Positions 24,901 to 36,900 of a DNA stretch of 64,000 nt are shown here, in pieces. Location of the stretch: positions 126,914,891 to 126,978,890 of the forward strand of contig CM043947.1 of NCBI GenBank assembly GCA_014529385.2. Reading direction: 5' to 3'. The first letter of the stretch is position 1; each line of letters opens with the position of its first letter. The notes below the pieces were generated by a model, which saw only the letters and a list, made by a program, of their open reading frames with translations, was not told the origin of the DNA and searched no databases. Source of the stretch: Adiantum capillus-veneris. Taxonomy: Eukaryota; Streptophyta; Polypodiopsida; Polypodiales; Pteridaceae. The position numbers were made by a program, and so were the translations under genes.

Positions 24901-27900
24901 CACTACCTATCCATACGTACGGAACCGTACCGTACGGTTGTACCGTACTGTACGGATCCGTATGTACGTACGGATGCAACCTTGGTTTAAATCTCTCAAA
25001 GCCGTAATGTGTGAAGTTCTCTAAGTGAATAGTACCCCTTTGGAGTTGCGGTATGCAATGGTGAAGTAATCTCCGCAAACTGTCGAATGAACCTTATACA
25101 ATAAGAGCATAATCCCAAAAATCTCTTCACATCATGACATCATGTACATTCCGAAGAGTCGGCCAATCTTGAATTGCAGCCACCTTAGCTGGATCCATAC
25201 TAACACCCTTTGTCGAGACAATATATCCCAAAAAGTTTATCTCCAAAAGGAAGCACTCACTTTTCTTCTCGTTAATAATCCATGTGTGTTCCCATAATGC
25301 CTCAAACACTTTGAGCAAATGCTCTCTATGTTCCCATCTCAGATCTTGATGCCATCAAATTTTTTTCCTACAAACTCATTACGGCGACTTCATGCCTTGG
25401 TGCCGCTAATACCGCATCCATCGGTGGCCCATGTCTTCAGGCAGGATTCCTAAACGAGTTGCCATCTCTGGTGAGATAAAGTTGGCCTTGGCTCTGTTGT
25501 CGAAGAAAATAAGTGCTTCTTGGTCATGTATCTTACCATTTCCTGCAGAGCTAAGTGTGACCCTCGGGCGTCCCCATGAAATCTGGAACAAGTCAGACCT
25601 TAGTTTTTCGTATTTTCACTTGCTCCTCTACCACTTTCGATGTTTCTGGCTTGTCTTTATTCATTCTTCTCCTCTTCAGGATAGTTTGCTAAGATGTGTC
25701 CTGTTTCTACGCACCCAAAGCACTCTTCTTGCTTATAGTATTCCGCCTTCTACTCGGCAGACATTTGTGGGGTGGAAGATTTCGTATTCATGGTCTTCTT
25801 AGACTTCTTTTTTTCCTTGGATGCATCCTTCTCTGCAGTTTTGGTCATTGGCTCATCAGTAGCATCAATCAATGATTCTCTCCTTTAGAAGAAAGTGTCC
25901 ATAGAATGTTCCTTAAGACGATGAATGCTTGAAGACCTTTGTTTTAAATAGTATCTCTGGATTTCTTTACCTAGACCACAACAATACCGTTCCGTTTGCT
26001 TTTCAAAGAGACTTTTCATTTGCTTTGTATCCTAGTATCTCTAATTGTACGTAGAGATCTTGTCTTCTTCCTTCATCTGCAGATGATGCCAATCCATCAA
26101 AACATTGGCTTCAAACTAGGGAGTCAGCCAAATAGACAAAAACAGATTCTTGAATTTTACCCAGTTTCTTGGCGCTTTCCCATGGAGTAAAAGCGTAGAC
26201 CACCACGTTTGAGCATTCCCTTTTAGGTGGGAAACAACTTTCCAAACCTTCAAGGATTTCGCAAAATTGCCTCTGGAAAACAGAGTGTCAAAGTGCTTTA
26301 TAAATGAAATAGCTCGATGGTATCCTTGTGGCCAGAAAAAGTGTCGAACTTGATACTTTGGCACCATCCTTGAATTCCTTCTTACTCCTTCCATGTTCGA
26401 AGTTGTCGTACTTCGGTTCGCGAATCATGTAATTCCTCTTTTTGTTAAAAGAGATTCCCAAAAGCGTAGGAATCAGAGTCGTCGTCAAAAGTAGTGTTGA
26501 TATCTTATCGATGGTATCTCTTTTGGCTCCTTCTGGATCTTATTTCCGCTTCCTTGACGCCTGTTGGTCTTCCTCATTTGACGATGGAGGAGAAGAAGAA
26601 GGGGTAGAGTCATCTTCGAAGTGAACACGTTGGCGGTGTTTCTTCCTAGATCCCTTATCTACAAGTTCATCGAAGGTAGACTGTCGGCCCAATTAGCCGG
26701 GAAAAGACATCCCTTGCCGAAATAGCTAGCGATATCTGCGTGATGGTAGCTCTTTCCGCTCCTCCTGTGTAACGGAATATGGCTAATAACATTGACTATA
26801 GCGGAATTAAAGTAACAATAGTGAGCATTTCCTTAAGAGGATTCTTAAGGAACATAAGGAGAGCACCTGATTGAAGGTAGCAAAATAATCATTATACCTA
26901 GTTAGCTTGGCATGAACAATACTTACAAAAGAGAGAGAGAATTAGAGAAATTGACAACAATTGAGGACCGGATTTACTTAGAGCTAGTCTGCCCTCCAAA
27001 AGGCTTTTGTATTATAGATTCTCCCTTGAAGAGAGACTTGGTACAATAGTGCTAGCCTTGGTTTGCTTATATATTATCTTACCCAATTTGCCCTACCTAC
27101 TTTCCAACAAAAGTCACTCAAATTAATAAGTGAAAAATGTCAAAAATAGGTAAAATAGACTAAATGCACTGGAAAATCCACTAAATCCACTAAATAGGTA
27201 AAATAGACTAAATAGACTAAATCCACTGATGTTGGCTCGTGGGTGATACCTAAAAAGACAGTGAAAATTCGTACTCCACCTTCGTCCCGTAATTATGTTC
27301 CTCTGGTTAACGCCAATAAGAATGTATCATTTAAGCAGCTTCCTTGCAATGATAATCACACGTTGATTGACGCCTGGCAAAAAGCGATGCACTCTTATAA
27401 GGATGTACTTGTGGGAGAGTCTTCCACTTCTCAGGCAGTTTCTGTGGACAAGTTTCATGCTTTGACTCGACGGATGGGTTTTGGCATGGATAGGTTGGAT
27501 GGAGATGTCCATATGGGCATCTCGACTTGATCCCTGTGTTTTTGCCGTTGTAAATATGGTTTCCAATGCACGGTCGCATTAAATGCATTTCATATAATGT
27601 GCGTGGGTTATGTAACCTTGATAAATGGCGACTGACCTGGCACTATGTACATACATGTAAGGCAGATATCGTGGTTTTGCAAGAACACAATCAGCATGAT
27701 TTTGCTGGTCAGTGTTCTTATTTTGCAGGTTACTGGATTGCATATGCTGGTTTGCAAGATTACTCAGGTTTATTAATGCTGGTTCGGCAGAGCTTCAACC
27801 AGTTCTCTTATATAATGAACCGCACGACCGTTGGATGGTGATTCAATGTTTTTTGAACGGTCAGGTGTATGAATTTGGAGGCATTTATGCGTATACATCA

Positions 27901-30900
27901 TCTGGACAAAGGGCTGCTTTGTGGCAAGACATCTCTTCTCGCTCATGGACCTCGAGTGCATTCCTTTGCGGTGATTTTAATAATACCCCTGAGATGGTTG
28001 ATAGTATCACATATGTTGTTTGCGGAAAGGCAAGAATGGGATAATCTCTTTGCTTCTACTCAAATGATTGATATATGGCGGCATTTGCATCTAAATGCCT
28101 TTGGTTTTACTTTTCAGCATGTTGCCCACTCTTCTTATCGAGCACGGTTGGATAGATGGTATTTACTTAATTTGCAACAATATGAGGAATTCGTATGTGA
28201 GGTCAACATCGATTACATCTTGCAGTTATCCGATCATTACCCTGTTTTGTTGGATGTGAGTTTTGGCCAGACTCGTTGTGATCGGGCTCTTCCCAGGAAA
28301 CGTCTGCTACTTGTTAACAATGCTTATCTCACACATGAGGTTTTTCGTGACATGATTTCTGAGGTTATTTCCCCTCTGCTTGCTCATATGCATCTTGATC
28401 TCAATGCCGCTTGGTATCACTTTGTTATGAGGGTGCAAAGTGTTATTTGTGACTATGGAAAGCATTACATGCAGTGTACTCGAGGGGATGTCAAAGATGC
28501 GACGCATGCTTGTCAACAACTGCAAGCATTGGTTGATTTGCGGCCTCTGTCTAATTCTGAGATGTTGGAGTTATGTGAAGCTTCTGTGCTCATTCAAAGT
28601 AATGACAAGCGAAAGCTTGCTAAATGGCAGACGCATGCCCGTCAACAGGCTTTCATGGATAAAGGCTGTGCTTCGAAGCAGTTCTTTAAGCGTTTTCATC
28701 ATTCAAGGCTCTCACAGGCAATCAAGCGGGTTATGCTTTCCTCAAGTGTTTGGACTTCTTCAAAGCAAGAACTTGCGGATACCATGGTTTTGCATTATCG
28801 ACAGGTGTTTGTTGCTCCTTCTCAGGCATCTTTGGCTGCTTGCCATGCGCGTCAATTGATGCTTTCTTTTGTTACTCCGATCATATCCCCGCAAGATGCA
28901 TGTGGCCTTGAGGACCCCTTCACTGCTTCAAAATTGCATAGTGCGTTCCTTGCTTTGGGCCGTTGGCGGTCTCAGGATGAGATTGGCTTATTGGGAGGCT
29001 CTTGAGCATCCACTGCTTTTCATGATTAATGCGGCATGGGAGAAACAGGATTTGCCACTATCTTGGAAATAAGGTTTACTTAAATTGCTGCCTAAGCAAG
29101 CGCTTTGTGAGCGATTCTCTCACTGGCGCCCGATTACTTTGATGCCGGTGGTTTATAAGATATTGGCTAAGATGTTGGTGCACCGCATTAAGGACCATCT
29201 TTTTGCAGGACTCCATCAAGCTCAATATGGTTTCATTCCACGTCGCCAGATTATGGATAATCTGGCTAATGTTTTGATTGGCATGGAGTATGCTAAGTAC
29301 AATCAACAGGATGTGTTGGTTATGCAAGTTGACATTGAAAAGGCCTTTTACACTGTACAGGGGGACTTCATTGCCGCCACGATGAGGTGTCTAGGGTTTG
29401 GTCCTAAACTTGCCAATGTGGTTCATTTTTTGTATGCATGTAGCACGTCTTCAGGGATATTGGAAGGTGAATTAACTGAATCCTAGCCTCTTGGTTGTTC
29501 GGTCAGGCAGGGCTGCCCCCTTAGTGCTCTGTTGTATGCTATTGCTACTCACCCGCTGTTGACTTATCTTGATCACTTGACCTCTATTGAGCGTCTTCAT
29601 GGTCTGCGGTTACCTTCGGGTCGTGCATTCATTGGCCAAGCTTACGTTGATGATTCGTTGTTTATGCCCCGTAATCAGCAGACGAATGTCAAGGTGATTA
29701 TGGAAGCCTTGGAACTTTTTGGCATTGCGGCTGGGCTTAGAGTCAACTTTTGTAAATCGAAGCTTCTGCCTCTCCGTTCTTGTGATTGGCATAGTCTGTT
29801 GTGGCCAGGTGAGATTGTGTCTTCGATTGTGATCACTCGGCATTTCGGTTATCCAATCGGATGGAATGTTACTCACTCTCAGAAAGTCAATTGGGTTATG
29901 CAACGTTTGAATGTCAAATTGCATTACTGGAAGTTATTTACTTGGCCCTTGCATGTTCGTCTGCGGATGCATTGGCCTCATCGATGTCTTGATTCTCTTA
30001 TGTCGGACATTATGTCCCATTTATGGCGGACCCATGTTCTGAAAAAAGGCTTACGCTTGATGTCAATGGAGAAGCTTTGCACTCCTAAACGTCTTGGTGG
30101 ACTTAATATCTTGGATTTGTGCAGGCATGTTCTTGCGAGGAAAGCTATGTTGCTGCCTACTCTTGTGCAACAAATTCAGCCTTGGACTTTGATGTTTGCA
30201 TTTCTCTGTCAACATGTTGTAACTTCTGCTTTTGGCCATTGGCAACCCTCTATCTGGGAGGTGGTTTTTGGCAAGATGGAAGGGCGCATTCCTGGATGTC
30301 CTCTTGCTTCCCCTTTAGTATCTGCCTGGAAAGAGGTTACGATGCATTTATCGTGGAATCCTCGGCAGGAAGGTGATTCGATCCGTTTGGAAAGTCTCCA
30401 TTGGAGCCGGGCATTCTCTCTTACTTTGATCGACCGATCCCCTCGTCAGGATTACTTTCTCTCTGGACATGGCATCCGTGTGGTTGAGGATGTGGTCGAT
30501 GAGGCCGGATATACTTTTGAGTTTCCCTTTGCTGCTCGCCGCTTTGGATTGGGCATGCATTACCGTCAGTTTTGGAGAGAGCTTCAGCGCATGCTGCTTG
30601 ACTTTTTACCTGTTTCACCTTTGTCTGATGGTGATCTCATATATGATTGGGCCCTGTGGGAAATGCCTTTTCGAGATAGTTCTGCAGGTCAAATTTATGC
30701 TCTTCTTCTACCACAACCATGGCTTGATGGTCATTGTAATGCCCTTTGGCGTATGCATAAATCTGACCTCTGGTGGAGGAGGCTCCTCTCTGCCTTGTGG
30801 AAAAGCCATTTGCCTTTGAAAGAGCACCTGTTTCTTTGGCGTTGTTTTCTTGGAGTGCTTCCCGTTGGCACTTTTCTTCAGGAGCGTCATATTCGTCCTT

Positions 30901-33900
30901 CTTCTTGCGTTCGTTGCTCGACTGCAGAAGAGGATATTTGTGACTTGTTGTGGGATTGTTGTGTTGCTAGAGACTTCCTTCGCCATGTATCGGCCTGTAT
31001 GCGACTCCGTTTGTCTAGGGTTGTCTTTCACAAAAGGTTCTGGGCATTTGGCATTTTCTCACCGACACTACAGCGTTTTGCGGTCTTCTTTATGTGGGTC
31101 AGATATTGGGCTTATTGGACCTTGTGGAGTCAGCGTAATACTTACATGTACCATCGTACTCATGCGGACCCATTCCCTCTCTTCAAGACTTCTCTTAGGC
31201 AATTGTTACGGTTTGCTTTGGAAATTGGTGATATCACCTTAGAGATGCATCAACTTTCTTATGAATGTTTTTAGCTACTCTCCACAGCTGAGTAGTTCTG
31301 GGCTTTTCCCCTTGTATATGATCCTTTCAGTGGGTTTTCCTCGCTTTGAGGTTTCCCACTAGTAAATTTATCAAATCGATTTACAAAAAATGTGTGTGTG
31401 TGTGCGCGCGCGCGCTGGTGGCAATTGCACCTCATGCTGGCTGACCTACTCCCCATTCCACCTCTAGCTGATGGAGGCCGTATCATGGATTGGCGACTGC
31501 ATCAATTCAACTTCGCTACAGTTTCTGCTCGTCAAGTTTACAACATTTTGTTGCCCGATCCGTGGCTTGCGGACCACTGCAATGCCCTATGGTCACTACA
31601 GCGTTCCACCCGGTGGTGGCAGAAACTCCTTACTGCCATTTGGAAGAGCCATTTGCCTCTTAAGGAACGTCTATTTCTGTGGCGTTGCTTGATGGGTGTG
31701 CTGCCGGTTGGTTCTTTTCTGCAAAAGCGTCGGATCAACCCCTCATGTTGCGTTCGTTGCTCTGCTTCCGAAGAATCTGTTCAGCACTTGTTATGGGATT
31801 GTCGTTGTACTCGAGTCTTTATTGCTAGGGTTGCTACACTCATGCATCTCCGTTTTCCCGCAGCGGTCTTTGGGAAAAAATTCTGGCTTTTTGGATTCGT
31901 GCCGCTGGCGTTAAAGCCTTTCGCTACTTTCTTCGTATGGGTCAGATATTGGGCCTCCTGGAGTATTTGGCGCCAACGCAACTCCCCCATGTTTGACCAC
32001 ATTGATCTGGACCCTTTCCCCTACTTTTAGATGTCTCTTCGGCAATCCTTGCGCCTTGCCCTCACTGCTGGGGACATATCCCCTGACCTTTATCAGCTTT
32101 CTTATGTTTGTTTCTAGAACCTTTTCATACTTGAACACATTGGTGTTCACCCTAATGTATCGACTTCTTGTTGTGGGTTTTCCTTCTTTGAAGGTTTCCC
32201 ACTTGTAAATTAATCAAATGCACTTTTAAAAAAAAGTGTGTGTGTGCGCGTGCGCGTGTACGTGTGTGGTGTGTTTTGTGTTTGGGAGCATATGCTAGTA
32301 CCTAGTTCGACACCCACTATTGGGCATTGACGACGTTAGTGGGGATGTCGTGGTATTTAGTCAATACTATGAATGATGGTGTTGATGGTTATATTGACTT
32401 GTGGGTGACTACCATGGGTCTCCTTGCACTTTCCTTTAAGGGTGAATGTGGGCTTATCCTGGATTCATCTAGGTATGTTTTTTTAGTCGTGTAGCGGACA
32501 TGCAGACTTCACATTGTGAAGTTTCGTCCGAGTTACGACCAGCTGATATTATACTAATTCTTTCTTTCTTTTGTGGTGCGTATGCCCTATCAACTACCTC
32601 ATTTTTGTGCTAATTTTTCCGATTTAATGCTTCTTTTAGTGCTAGGCTTCATTATGGTTGAGTCTGCCCTTGATTTCCGGAGTCACGACAGAAACTCAGT
32701 ACGCTGAACTTTGTGTTGATGTATGCTCATGTGTGTGTGCGTGTGGTGTGTTTTTTGTTTGGAGGCGTATGTTAGTACCTAATTCTACACCCACTATTGG
32801 GCATTGACGACATTAGTGGGGATGTCATGGTATTTAGTCGATACTATGTATGATGGAGCTGATGGTTATATTGTCTTGTGGGTGACTACCATGGGTCTAT
32901 ATGTTGCACTTTCCTTTAAAGGTGAATCTGGGCTTATTCTGGATTCATCTAGGTAATAACTTTTACTAGCCATCATCAAAGGTTTCATGTATTATAAAAT
33001 GTACCGTAGGTAAGAATTCCTATGAATACGGAAATGCTACAACCCAAATGAACAAATACCTCCAAAATGTGATACAATGGAGAAGAATAAGGATTGAATG
33101 CACTGGATAGAGCTTGGGAAACCTGAGGCACCTAAATGAACCGTAAAATACTCAAATTGAAACCTAGCTTGAAAATGTAGGACATAGAGTTGAAGGATCT
33201 TTTCAAAGTGGTGCTCATTCTGATGAGGATAACTTAGCACCTGACAGTCCTCCTTTCATACATAATATCGGATTTGCAGTTAGGAGTAGAACAACGCGCT
33301 CGTGTGCACATTCACATCTAGAACAAGAATCAAGAGCACACAAAGAAAAGATTTCACTGTGTAGTATATCATTCCCGAACTTGGCAGTTGTTCAAGAAAC
33401 CTCTCAAAGAGGAAAAAATTGTCTTGGTGGTCCTCCTCACCTCCACCATAATACAGTAACACTCTGCAGTTTCAAGAGAGGATTCCTTGGAAAAAGCATC
33501 CAAGCATTTTTTAGTTGACTAATTTGATCCCCCAAAAGTAAATAGGTTTCATCCATCTGTTCTGTTGTGTTTAAGTACTATGTTACTGAATCATACTTTG
33601 ACATATAATTGCAGGTTGGAGGACTTGCTGATGTTGTGACAAGTCTCTCACGGGCAATACAAGAGCTAGGACACAGTGTGGAGGTGATATTACCAAAGTA
33701 TGACTGTCTCAAGTATAACTATGTAAGTATATTGTTCCTTCCATTCCAAATTCTTGGATTTATAAAATTAGCTGACATAGCGGAACTTGCTTGTTTTAGA
33801 TTCAAAATTTACAAGAGACAGAACGGTTCCATTGGGGAGGAACTGGGATCAATGTCTGGAATGGTACAGTTGAGGGCCTGCCAGTAATCTTTCTGGAACC

Positions 33901-36900
33901 AGAGAATGGGTAAGTTCTATCTTTGTATGTTGTCATTTGAAGATGGTCCTGTTGAAATGTTTACAGATGCTGATGAAATGTAAGGTACTCGTATACTAAA
34001 TGGTTGCCTCTAGTTGACATTTTGGTGTGTCTGTGCAAAAAGACAGCATATGAGCATTGCGATCTTGTGACCTCTCAATGCTGGCTGCAGAATGTTTTGG
34101 GCAGGCTGTGTCTATGGACGACGGGATGATGGACAGCGATTTGGCTTCTTTTGCAATGCAGCTCTGGAGTACTTACTACAAAGTGGGCGTAGGCCTGTAA
34201 GTGCATCATATGTTTCCTATGGCATTGGAGGCCTGAAAATTATTAGCTTTTTTTCAATCTTAATAAGTATGTTTCTGATTGCCCACTTTGTATTACCAAT
34301 TTATCTGATGTTTGGCCTTTCTATTCAGGATATAATTCATTGTCATGATTGGTCTAGTGCACCTGTGTCATGGCTATTTCGAGAGCAATACAAACAATCC
34401 AACCTTGCTAACGCTTGTGTGGTATTTACAATTCACAATCTAGAATTTGGAACAGCTTTGATTGGCAGAGCCATGCAATTTGCTGACAAAGCGACAACAG
34501 TAAGAATCCCCTCTTCCAAAGAAAACTCTCTTTATTCAGCTTAAGACTTTCCAGTTTTGATAAGATTCATTTGCATGCCAACTTAAAAACGATCAGGATC
34601 AAGGCCAGCCTGTGTCAGCTATTTTTTTGTTCAAGAAACAGTGCCAACATTTTTTTTGCCATTGCAGGTCTCCGAAACTTATGCATCAGAAGTGTCCGGC
34701 AACCCTGCAATATCACCGCATCGACACAAATTTTCTGGTATCCGAAATGGCATAGATCTGGAGATTTGGGATCCCTACAATAATGCGTCTATTCCTGTAA
34801 GAGGTTTAGTGACCATTCTTGTACATGGATGAAAAATCTTGTTTTTACCAGTATAAGTCGTCAACTTGTATAGATACACATTATCTGTCTTTATTCGTCT
34901 TGCAGCTACCTTACACATCAAAAGATGTAGTTGAAGGAAAGAAAGCAGCAAAGAAAGAATTGCAATCAAGACTTGGTTTATCCCAAGCAGACAGACCTTT
35001 GGTAGGAATTATCACTCGCTTGACTGCACAGAAAGGAATTCATCTTATTAAGCATGCAATCTGGAGAACACTTGACCGTGGTGGCCAGGTATTTTCCTTT
35101 CTTGAAGTTAGCATTCTTAATACTCTTTCTGTGTCTCATTTTTTGCCAATGTGTGGAAGGTGGGAGGGACTTCAAACTAGATTCTTGACTGCCAGCATAA
35201 CAACCTCTTGCTTGCTCAATTGCTTTCAAGCATGTTTGTGCAAGCTATTCATTACTCACAAACTCATGACCCAAAACCAAACAGCATCTGGGGGATTTGG
35301 TGCCTACGTCCAGGATAGCCTTAAGCCTCTGGACAAAGCTCTGGTCTCCTCAAAGGAATCATGGAAAAACCGGAAGCCAAGCCTCGTATGCTTGCCATAA
35401 TTTTCCTTCCAAATCATGTTTTCAGAACTTTGCCTGAATGTTTCCTACAGGACAAACGCACTGCATGATTGTTCGAAGGTGTAAATAGATCATCCATTTG
35501 TATGTCTGTATCCCTTCTAATTGCAGGAGCTTTGCTTATTGGCTTGGTTAATTGGGGTGTCCATGGTTCATGGTGATACTGGAAATACATGCGTAAGAGC
35601 GGGCAAATATTTTCACATGATTGAAAAGTTTATAATAATTTCATTCGAGCATAGCTTGCTCAATTAATGCCTATGAAGCTTAAAGATACCCTTTTTAGCA
35701 CTCTATTGAGATTCTGATAGTTCTCAGGTTGTTCTGCTTGGATCTGCACCTGACCCTCGAATTCAAAGCGATTTTAACAATTTGGCAAATCAGTTGCACA
35801 ATTCCAAGGGCGACATGGCAAGACTTTGCTTACATTATGATGAGCCGTTATCTCACTTGGTAACATTTGTTAAAATATGCTCTAAGCCAGTGCTACAAAA
35901 GTCTTGCACCAGGTGCTCATCCAATTGGTTGTTGTGGACTTTTGGCACAGATATATGCAGGGGCTGACTTCATTTTGATACCATCTATGTTTGAACCATG
36001 CGGACTTACACAGATGATAGCGATGCGATATGGAGCCATTCCTGTGGCGCGAAAGACAGGAGGTACCGTATTTTAGATGGAGCACTTATGTACTTTGAGC
36101 ACTCAATATAGGAAGTGTGAGTCACATATAAGCCTTTCTAAGAATGGGGCAATCATGGAGCTCCATTTTTCTGCCCATATAATTTGTCTTGTATCTACTA
36201 GCCATCGGTGCTAAATTCATGAGCAGGTGTCTGCACTTCCATATATTGCCAATAATCGGTGAAGCTAGCAAGTTTATGTTGTGATCCAAAGAAGTTAAGG
36301 TGAACGGCCAAGCTGAGAGAAGAGTAATTAGTCTGGGCAAGAACATTTAAGACCTGTATGCTTTGTTTCAGTTCTGTTGATTGTACTTCCTGGAATATAT
36401 TCTAGCTCTTAGGGTGCTTCTTGAGGCGTGTTTCAGCCGTTGGATAATACTTCTCTGTTGATTCTGTTTCTTGGAATGGTTAAACTGTCAGGTTGCTCCT
36501 TATGATAATTTTCAGACCTGTTAATGAAATTTTTATAAGACTTTTGGATAAACAGTACACTCACTCTTTACGAGAATCAAAATAAAGCCGCCTACTGGAT
36601 GTATTATGATGTTTGCGGATTATTCATTTGCATCTAGCATGAACTCTAAAATAGCGGTCTTTACCTTTTGAATGCTGAACTTGGAGTACTGTTGTATGCA
36701 GGTCTCAACGATACAGTTTTTGATGTAGACCATGATCATGAGCGTGCAGCATACAATGGTGTTGAGCCTAATGGTTTTAGTTTTGATGGTGCAGATGCAC
36801 CAGGGCTGGACTATGCATTGAACAGGTAGGTGCCACAATGTACCTGTTGTTGTACCCACGTGTATGCTGGTTAGCACAAAGGATACTTTTTGGCTTTCTA

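Larger units (their letters stand above)
24350..27109 (-). mobile_element. gypsy-C: degenerate Ty3/gypsy element, 3' half missing
   Basis: Minus-strand gag, protease and RT fragments lie between a candidate LTR (about 26700-27109) and the point where gypsy-B entered (24350). Its RT continues on both sides of a hAT-type MITE. Sequence from protease to the middle of RT is deleted, and the integrase and 3' LTR are not found beyond gypsy-B. Its protease region ([12 protein letters not shown]) is close to that of gypsy-A, so it belongs to a related lineage. Confidence 0.75.
27223..31414 (+). mobile_element. LINE-1 copy: 5'-truncated L1-like non-LTR retrotransposon
   Basis: The element holds the end of ORF1, a complete but frame-broken ORF2 (endonuclease, reverse transcriptase, C-terminal zf-RVT region), a short 3' UTR and a tail ACAAAAAATGTGTGTGTG followed by CG repeats. 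There are no LTRs. It lies on the same strand as SS3, inside its large intron. A second member of the family is joined directly to its tail. Confidence 0.9.
3941..33614 (+). other. 29.7-kb TE-packed SS3 intron
   Basis: This phase-0 intron has donor AAAG/GTAGCC and acceptor TAATTGCAG/GTTGGAGG. It interrupts the lysine-valine junction of the KVGGL substrate-binding motif. All LTR elements inside lie on the minus strand, opposite to the gene; the two LINEs lie on the sense strand. If it is not removed, translation runs seven codons past exon 3 (to TGA at 3962-3964), giving a starch-binding protein without catalytic domain. Confidence 0.92.

Noticed and set aside
27566-31274. LINE ORF2 read as a host gene
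   Set aside because: Endonuclease, RT and zf-RVT motifs identify it as a retrotransposon polyprotein with several stops and shifts.
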